Positions 56,894-64,000 of a DNA stretch of 64,000 bases are shown piece by piece. The translations under genes and the position numbers were made by a program. The stretch spans positions 75,373,495-75,437,494 of the forward strand of contig CP141127.1 of the NCBI GenBank assembly GCA_035236585.1, in the 5' to 3' direction. The first letter of the stretch is position 1; each line of letters begins with the position of its first letter. A model generated the notes under the pieces. That model was not told the DNA's origin and did not search any database. It saw only the letters and a list, made by a program, of their open reading frames with translations. This stretch comes from Warburgia ugandensis. Taxonomy: Eukaryota > Streptophyta > Magnoliopsida > Canellales > Canellaceae.

Positions 56894-58606
56894 CACTCTC
56901 CAACTAGCATTTTGCTAGTCCCAAGCAAAAAATACTAAAAACTATTTTATTAAAAGCGATACAAATTACCATTTTCTTAGGTACTCATAATTACATTTAG
57001 CATATACAACAAGACCTTGAACCCCAAGGTTACTCCTAGTGAACAAGTTAAGCCTCATGAGGATTTGCAGTGAATATTATACCCACAAAATTTCAAAAAA
57101 TCATTTTCAAGTCAACTCCTACTTTTACCATAGAGAATTATCTTCAATGAATCTATGAACTTTAGCATACTAATAAAAATGAATGAAAAATCAAAACCCT
57201 GCCTATATGTTAAATATAATCCAATAAAGCTCAGATTTTGAACTGCGTATGTGGTACAGTCGACATATACAATACAATTTATTTAAGTAAATGATATCAT
57301 TTTAAACTTCTAGAATCAATAGGTCTTCAGCTAGGTTGAAACATAGGCGTAGGACGAGGTTATGAAAAGAAAGGGTATAAAGGATTTTTAAAGTTCTTCA
57401 AAATAAGTAGAGGTCTTCTACTAAAGTTGACAATTCTTCTTTACTTTTGTACCAAAGTGAATATTCTTTTTATATTTCTGCATTCTTCATTCATCTTTTT
57501 TAGAACTTTTCTTTCTTTGAAGAATTTTTTTTTAATATTCACTTTTCTATTTCCATTACAACTAAAAAGTATATCTTCATTTATTTGTGACTTATATTTT
57601 GAAGAAAATAGATAATAGATAATTTTTGCTAGGTTACTATGAGGAAGGATACTTTGGGGAAGAAAAAAAAAAGGCTTATAAAAGGCTCAATTTGGCTAAA
57701 TAATGGTTAAAATACTTTTGGAGAGGCTTTATGTCTCTACATGAATCAATAAGGATGACCTAAATCATTTTCTAGGTTTCATATAATCTATCTAATTCAA
57801 TGAATTTCTACAAATATACATGTAATACTTTAATAATTCAGGTAATTGACCAAATTTAAGAGTTGGTGAGATCAAATTTAATTAGGCACATTGAAAAAAC
57901 ATTTGAACATTTATAACCTCTCAAAAAGAATGAATGACGCTAAGACTCACTTAGGTTATAGGTATCCACTAAATTTCATCAACATCTCTAAGTTATAACT
58001 ACTTATCAATTTAGACTATGTACATACAACTATGTTTGTAAATGTGATATGAGACTTAGCTATCATGGAATATTTTAGAAAATAAGTAAAATAATAAATT
58101 AATCATGTGTAATTCCATTAATAAGCTAAAGTTAGATAGACTATACTTCAAAAAATCCAACTCTTGTCATTGTATAGGAACTAACCTAAAAACTTAAAAG
58201 GATCTTCAAAATAACTCAATTTTTTAATTCATCTTAAAATTTTCTTTTTTAAAATTAAATAAAAATAGCTAAAAAGGGACCAAAAATCACTAGAATTCTA
58301 CACCCCCAACCTAAGTGAAACATTGTCCTCAATATTTAAAAAATAGGATGATGATAATGCATTAAGAAATAAAGAAATGAGAGATGTACAAAAGGAAAGT
58401 TCTGAAAAACAATTGTACATGATTATTATAGGTGAAAATTTTTCAAGGAAAAAAATTACAAAGTTTGAAACTTCCCTAGGTCTCATAAGAGATGGGTTGG
58501 ACAAGCCTCTAAAAAGGAAGGGTGAGTAAATCTATCTTGTAAATTTGAATTTGTCAATTTAACACTTGACAAAGTATCAAATATATCTCCAAGCTACTTC
58601 TCATAA
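56894..58606 (-). other. TR-GAG interior 3' to gag, non-coding
   Basis: Where pol would lie, 1.7 kb carries no recognisable domain. Near 58350-58300 the minus strand reads ATTGAGGACAATGTTTCACT and then GTTGGGGGTGTAG, a phrase usually found just after the pol stop in Athila/Tat elements. This suggests that pol was removed between gag and this point. Confidence 0.6.
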
Positions 58607-60360
58607 TTAGAGACAATTTGTGGGAGCTTCATGTAGCCTTCGTGGAAATGAAGAAATAATGTGATATGGCTTAGTGGCTGGGATGTTTCCCTTATCAACA
58701 AATTTATCATTTTTCCTAACAAGTTTTCGTACTATTTCAGCCTTTTTAGAATCAAATTTCTCAATTATTTTACCACTATGAAGAATGGTAATTGCCTTTA
58801 TTTGTTTCATGTTTGTAATTAATGAATTAGTCTCACATACCACATGCACATTATCTGGGTTTACTTATCCTTTTTAAGGGTCTGTAGCATTTGAGACATC
58901 ATATCCTTCAATTTAGTCATGGATTGTGTGTTCTCTTTTAATTGGGCTTCAAATTGAGCAATTTTCTTCTCCTTGTGTTGCATGTATTGATGAAAAATTA
59001 TCCTTCACTTGCCTCTTAGTTGGAGCAAGGTAAGGTTCATGAGCAAGTGGTCCTTGATTTTGGTTGTAAGGTTAGCATTGGGCCTTATGTGAGACATTAG
59101 CATTATATCCATTTCTCTAAATAAAAGTAGGATGATTACTCCAATTGGGATTATGTGTCTTTGATGATGGGAAAAAGGTTGCTCATAAGAATGTGCCTCT
59201 TTATGAAGTGCATCTTAGAATGGAGGAATGGCGGGACATCCTTGAATGAGGTGTGTGTTACTTTCACAAATACCCCACATTTGATCAACCTTTTGAAAGG
59301 TAGTGATCCCTATTTTTATGGCCTCTGCCTTTCCATCTAAGGATGTTATTTGGTCATCGATACTATCTTGTTTAGTTATAGCATAAATGCCTTCGCTAGC
59401 AGATGTGGTGGTGGACTTGGGCTTGTCTTAGTAGTCTGCTTTTTCTAAATCAACCCAGTTTGTGCACTCTCTACTAGCCATTCCAAATATTCTTGCATCT
59501 CGTCAAGTATTTGTTTAAAAAGTTGTTAATGCACATCATTTGAACAAACTGGTGCTTATCATAATTAAGTCTTGATATGCCAAGGTTTGTATCCATGATG
59601 TGGACAAGTCAACAATAATTCCTTAAATATTTCCTAACATTCATAGAAAGTTTCTTTATCCGTTTGGGTAAAATTCATTATATTTTGGCAGAAAGTATTT
59701 GTCTTATATATATGAAAGAACTTTTCAAGAACTTATGAAACCTACTGATAGTTAATGAAATCACATCTTAGCTTTTTCTTTAAAGAAAAATGAAATAACT
59801 TGAGTCTTCCCATATACAAATTGATGTTTTGTGTACATTAAGAAACACACACTTCATCAAATTTCTTTAGATATAGGTAAGGACTCTCCCTAGCCAAGCC
59901 ATAAAATTTAGGAAGTAATTGAATTACTCTCACCTTTAATTCAATTATACCAACATTCATAGGTTTATACATGAAGGTGTGTTGGCATAATTGGACAGTA
60001 AATAGTCTCTTAATGTTCTCTCATGAGGATTTTGGTTATGCCAATTATCATCATGTGCTTTATGTTGGTCCCATTCCCTTTTATAATTCATTCTCTTATT
60101 TTCAAGTGGTGGAGAATGATTCCTCCATGAATGTATGTTATCATTAAATAGAGGTGGAGATTCATTAGTATCAAAAAGAAGATTAGTCAACCACGAGGAA
60201 ACATCATCATTATCCCTGATAAGAGGTGGTTCATCATCATTAAAGAGGGGATTGTTCCTCCATGGGGAATTATAATCGCTGTTAATGTTGGGGTGTGGAT
60301 TACCCTTTTAATTAATGCTTAGATTATTCATTGAATGCAACTGACCATATTGTTGTTGTT
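58607..60360 (-). pseudogene. Athila/Tat-type gag, decayed
   Basis: Reading leftward: an N-terminal Asn- and Asp-rich region (SPWRNNPLFNDDEPPL, then NDNIHSWRNHSPPL). Then RTLRDYLLSNYANTPSCINL at about 60010-59960, the usual start of the Athila/Tat capsid. Then VIQLLPKFYGLARESPYLYL and KKFDEVC. Then a knuckle-like WGICESNTHLIQGCPAIPPF near 59290, and KAITILHSGKIIEKFD near 58790, the ITLRSGK motif that ends gag in this group. Stops and frame changes occur. The gag would form particles; without pol the element would depend on a helper. Confidence 0.75.
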
Positions 60361-61470
60361 ATTTTTTTAAAGTTTATGAGAAGAAAACTAAGTCAAATGA
60401 TGCAACCTAATTTCTAGAATGATGCCAATGATAGAGCATGCAATTTAAACAACTCTAAGGCTAGCAAGCAAACAATTTGATTTTTTGGAACTAATGTGAG
60501 GGAGAAACTTTTAGATTAACCTAATCTAATGCTCCTCCTCTCTCTCAGACTTGCCCCATCGATTACTAGTTAGATCCTAATCTAAAAAACCACTTCACAC
60601 CCTCCTTAGCTAGTTGTTGAAAGTCTAAGTCATTGAATGTGTTAGCAGAGCTAGTCATATAAATACCACCATAGTCAATTAGATAGGGTCTACTAGAGTG
60701 GCAATGGGTCACCTCCTTCCAAAAGGGTCCTACGAGCATATGATGGCCTCTGTAGGTTTCTTCTTATTGATTTTAAATTAATTTTGAAAGTTGGGTTACA
60801 TGCTTGCAGGGAATATTTTAGATGGGCCAAGAGGTAGTGATGAAATTTACCCTAAATCTTATGGGGTCAAGTGCCCTTACTGATTAATTTTTACACTTCA
60901 TTGCAATTCGATTAACATATAAATCACCTAAAGTGATAAATATGCCCTAAAATGAAACAAATATAAAGTATGCTATCTATATGGAATTACACTACCAAAC
61001 AATATAAAAATATTCTAAATATGCAAACATAATTTAAAATTTTTAAGGAGTTAGGACTGCTTAAAATAGGGATCCTAGATAAATTCTTCTCATGCAAGGA
61101 TGAGACCATTTATATTACACCTCCACTTCTAAATGATTATCCACCCCTTGACCTATATTATTATAGTTCTTTTTAAATGCATTATAATTAATAATAAAAA
61201 ATACAATGTGTTCTCACTATAATTCACTCAAAATAAAAGTTTGGCCATCTTAATTGAAATTCTCCTTCAATTCATTGTCTAATTTCGTACAAGAAATAAA
61301 GTGATTATGCACTAAAAAAATAAAAAAATGTACTTAAAATGCCTAGAATGCTAAAAAAAGTACAATTCTAATATTTTTATTTTTTATTCTTTAGATTCTT
61401 TATATATTTTTAATTTTAATTAAGCTTTATGAAAGCTCCTTTGTGGGTCCTAACAATGGCACAAAAAACT
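60361..61470 (-). other. TR-GAG 5' leader between primer site and gag
   Basis: About 1.1 kb, AT-rich, no ORF. The primer binding site lies at its right end next to the LTR at 61471. Confidence 0.6.
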
Positions 61471-63255
61471 TATTGATTGTTTTTTACAAGTGCACAGGTT
61501 ATTGTAGTATAGTTTATGCAAGTATGGGTCAATCTAATAGGAACTCTACTTAGAAAGAATAGAGTTTAAATAAAATTTAATTTACTAAAAATTAATAAAA
61601 ATTATAGGAATTAAATAATAACAAAATGAATTAATAAAAATTTCACAATTTTAACTTCAAAAGATAGAAAATTAAAAAAAATATCAATTAAAGTCGACTT
61701 TCCTAGGTTGATTGTAGTAAGATTCTTCAATTCCAGCCACATTTGAGTCAATTACCCTTTATTAATCCATCACTCAAGTCTCTAATTAATGATTCAATAG
61801 CTGGATTATGCAGATCTTCCAAAAATTTGATGATCTAGATTGATGTGAAGAACTCAAGATTAGATGGCTTTGATTGAATTTTTGGAATTTAGATTTAAGA
61901 TCAGAACTACTAGATTAACTAGAAAATATACTAAAATGAAAATATAAAATTTGATTGAAAATTTGAGGACAAAAAGATTAAGGACTGAATTTGTCTTGTT
62001 AGTTAAAACTAAACTATTGATTCGGTTGGGCTTTATTAAATAGGGATACTTATTCGGTATTCTTCTGTTTCTAATTGAGAACAAAACAAAACTTAAAAAA
62101 CATAAAACAAGAATAAGGATAAGACAAAATAAGGAAAACTGAAATAGCAATAAGACAAAAAGGACACAGAAGGAATTAAATGAATGGGTGTAAGGGTAAA
62201 CTAGAATTTTCTCTGAAAATTCCTTTCTTCTTTTACCCGTAACTAAAACCAAGATGGTGACACAGGGAGGCATGTTTGAAACTTGAAATTCAACAATATA
62301 GAAATGATTTTGGGAGAAACCCAAGTTAGGTTTTGCTTAAATCAGTGGATGTTTACAAAAATGAAAGTACTTGGTGAAAATGAATGAGAAATGAGAGCAA
62401 AATCAGCAAAGAACAAAGGAAGAACATGATGACTAAGTAAAGAAGATGGTGACTAATAACAAAACAGGGAAAACACAACTGGAGAATGAGGGAGAAAATC
62501 ATGGGAAAACATAGGAGAAATAATGATGGAAACAGAAGGAAAAGCTAGGAAGAAATAAGGAAGAAAAGTCATGAAGAACAAGTGATGAAAAAAATAGTGA
62601 ACAAAAGAGGGAAAAAATTATTATGAAAATAGGAGAAGAAACAAGGAAAACAACAGTGGAAGATGAACAACGAGTTGTTGGACATGGGTTGGTGGAGGAA
62701 ATGGATTAGGAGTAGCCCGTCGTAGGAGGGTTAAGGATGCATAAGATGGAGGAGTAGAGATCAATCCTCTTCTCAATTATACTCTTTGCAGTTCTCCCTC
62801 TTCTAAGTGTTCGATTTGTTCTCAATCATGCATCCATCCCTCTCTTTATATAGATTTTTTTTTTTCCATAGAAGTTGTTTTTTATACTAATTCAACTTCT
62901 TTCTTCCTCATCCAAATTTCGAAATTGTTTCTTAATTTCCTCCTATCTCTTTTTTTAGGCAGTTTTCTCTTAGATTGCATCTTGCATGATCTGGTCTATT
63001 TAGTTTAATATGAGTTGTCCAATTCATTTCTAGTTGATCTACAACATATAAAATTTAATTAGAATCATCTGATCCATGATTTAATCATCTAATTAGCTCC
63101 AATGATTATGTAGCCGTTAAATTTTATAAATCAATGGTTGGATGATCAATTGATACTAAGATGCATATTTAATCTAAAAATTCAAAATTGAGAGGTTAAA
63201 TGATCTAATTAGATGCAAAATTTGGAAAGTTTTAGTTAAAATTGAAGACTCAACA
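61471..63255 (-). repeat. 5' LTR of the TR-GAG element
   Basis: On + it begins TATTGATTGTTTTTTACAAG (the expected TG has become TA) and ends GACTCAACA, against the CATGT duplication. The 154-residue open frame at 61860-62324 on the minus strand is hydrophobic by composition (F, L, I-rich) and has no counterpart open in the other LTR, so I do not call it a gene. Confidence 0.85.
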
Positions 63256-64000
63256 CATGTATTGAAAAATATAAGTTTGGTTTTTTGAAGTATGAGTTGA
63301 GGGACTGTTTTACATGTTAAACATGCTTTTTTCTTAAAATGGATGGTTTTTCATATGTTTTTGGAATACATGAAAACAAAGATTTTAGCACGAGTTGTTA
63401 AGTAAATTGGTATATGTAAGCACAATTTTCATGGCCATGCCTAGAAATGTGATTCTTTATATAGTTAAATATACTAGCAAATCATGGATTTTGGAATGTC
63501 TATGTGAGATATTTTAAAAATGAGTATTGAAAGTTTTGGCATGCCAAATTATATGGCAAGAATTAAGTTCTTGAAAAAGAAAAGATTACAAATCATATCT
63601 TTGATGAGGTTTGAGATGAAAGATATCGGGTGTAATAATACCCAGGACATATGTTTTAAACATGATAATATGTCTAATGGAAACTACACTAGGAGGTAAT
63701 ACGGATTTGGCCTCTTGGCCTCCAACCACTAATGGTGGCAAGGTATCCATGCATAAAGTGGCACTAGATTCTTCTTGACTAGTGTGGTAGGAACAACCAC
63801 TTGAGGTGATCATGGCACCCTTTCAAAATATATCTATATAGCTCTACGAGGATACTGTGGTAGTCCCTCTAGGATACTAGAGGACACATGATTCAGTAAG
63901 CTAGTCATGAGCATAGTGAGTCCCATGAGATTTCTATTTTAGCTCTTGAGGAGCTAGATTATAGTTCTAAGATAGAGGCTAAGATGGTCGCTAATTGAGT
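63256..64000 (+). repeat. 3' LTR of the gypsy element, second part, cut by the window end
   Basis: From GGTGGCAAGGTATCCATGC (63733) to the window end it matches 48220-48520 in the 5' LTR nearly word for word (GTGGTAGGAACAACCA, TAGTCCCTCTAGGATA, GAGATTTCTATTTTAGCT). It should continue for several hundred bases beyond 64000. Confidence 0.75.

Larger units (their letters stand above)
55066..63260 (-). mobile_element. TR-GAG-type (Athila/Tat-like) LTR retrotransposon with gag but no pol, with target duplications
   Basis: The element spans 55071-63255 (8185 bp), flanked by the duplication CATGT at 55066-55070 and 63256-63260. LTRs are 55071-56893 (1823 bp, 3' LTR) and 61471-63255 (1785 bp, 5' LTR). 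They share ACAAGTGCACAGG near the start and GTTAAAATTGAA/GACTCAACA at the end, and look about 80-85 percent identical. The minus-strand interior has a primer site near 61464-61447 of the TGGCGCCGTTGCC type (decayed, TGTGCCATTGTTAGGACC), a gag pseudogene, and no protease, reverse transcriptase or integrase. It inserted into the 3' LTR of the chromovirus-like element. Confidence 0.88.
47368..64000 (+). mobile_element. Decayed chromovirus-like Ty3/gypsy element with nested TRIM and TR-GAG insertions, open at the window end
   Basis: 5' LTR about 47368-49222, primer binding site 49225-49236, pol pseudogene, polypurine tract 52370-52383, 3' LTR starting 52384. The first 200 bp of both LTRs match (TGTAATATYCCAAAAATT, then GTACCATTT, then CAATGAGACCT). 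The LTR part 48220-48520 matches 63733-64000, beyond the inserted element 55071-63255. I therefore read the 3' LTR as 52384-55070 plus 63256 onward. The left flank is AGGAG; the right flank is outside the window, so no duplication can be checked. Many stops mark it as old. Confidence 0.75.

Noticed and set aside
61860-62324. 154-residue hydrophobic open frame, membrane-like
   Set aside because: It is in an LTR, AT-driven F/L/I composition, and is not open in the sister LTR at about 55450-55930.

Overview
This is a 64 kb window of a nuclear plant genome, almost certainly a flowering plant with a large, AT-rich, transposon-filled genome. The evidence is one spliced plant cell-wall gene, an Au-type SINE, Ty3/gypsy elements primed by initiator-methionine tRNA, and CACTA (En/Spm-type) DNA transposons with plant-specific transposase domains. 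I cannot name the species. Nothing bacterial, organellar or CRISPR-like is present.

Only one host gene looks intact: a three-exon xyloglucan endotransglucosylase/hydrolase (XTH, GH16) at 44049-45997 on the + strand, predicted at 294 residues. It sits in a gene island of about 7.8 kb (roughly 39.6-47.4 kb). The island also holds small insertions: a complete Au-like SINE, a 39-bp LINE scrap with target duplications, and a 195-bp tandem duplication with an inverted copy. Everything else is transposable elements or their remains.

Layout. 1-2818: 3' interior and 3' LTR of an Athila/Tat-like gypsy element, cut by the next element. 2819-25001: a CACTA transposon of about 10.9 kb (minus strand, TNPD and TNPA pseudogenes, a 171-bp tandem array inside). 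It is swollen to 22 kb by three nested insertions: a 4.8 kb solo LTR (4647-9429, TSD ATATA), a 2.8 kb solo LTR (17957-20782, TSD CTAAT) and a full-length RTE-type LINE (21028-24632, 18-bp TSD). About 25.0-36.7 kb: remains of a second CACTA element on the + strand (TNPA-like, possible ULP1-like, subterminal repeats). It is split by an internally deleted gypsy element (28724-34237, TSD ATTAG). 36.7-39.6 kb: an older minus-strand gypsy remnant with one LTR and primer binding site. 39.6-47.4 kb: the XTH island. 47368 to beyond 64000: a decayed chromovirus-like gypsy element on the + strand. Its 5' LTR carries a 608-bp TRIM element. Its 3' LTR is split by a TR-GAG-type element of 8.2 kb (55071-63255, TSD CATGT) and runs off the window.

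The gypsy LTRs at 4647, 17957, 28724/31611, 38154, 47368 and 52384/63256 share terminal and internal sequence words and form one broad lineage with LTRs from about 1.5 to 4.8 kb. The strongest results are the target-site-supported nestings. The least expected signals are: the 171/158-bp array in the CACTA element, with a lone diverged monomer 26 kb away; three tandem hairpins in the LINE 5' region; and the LINE scrap about 250 bp upstream of the XTH start codon.
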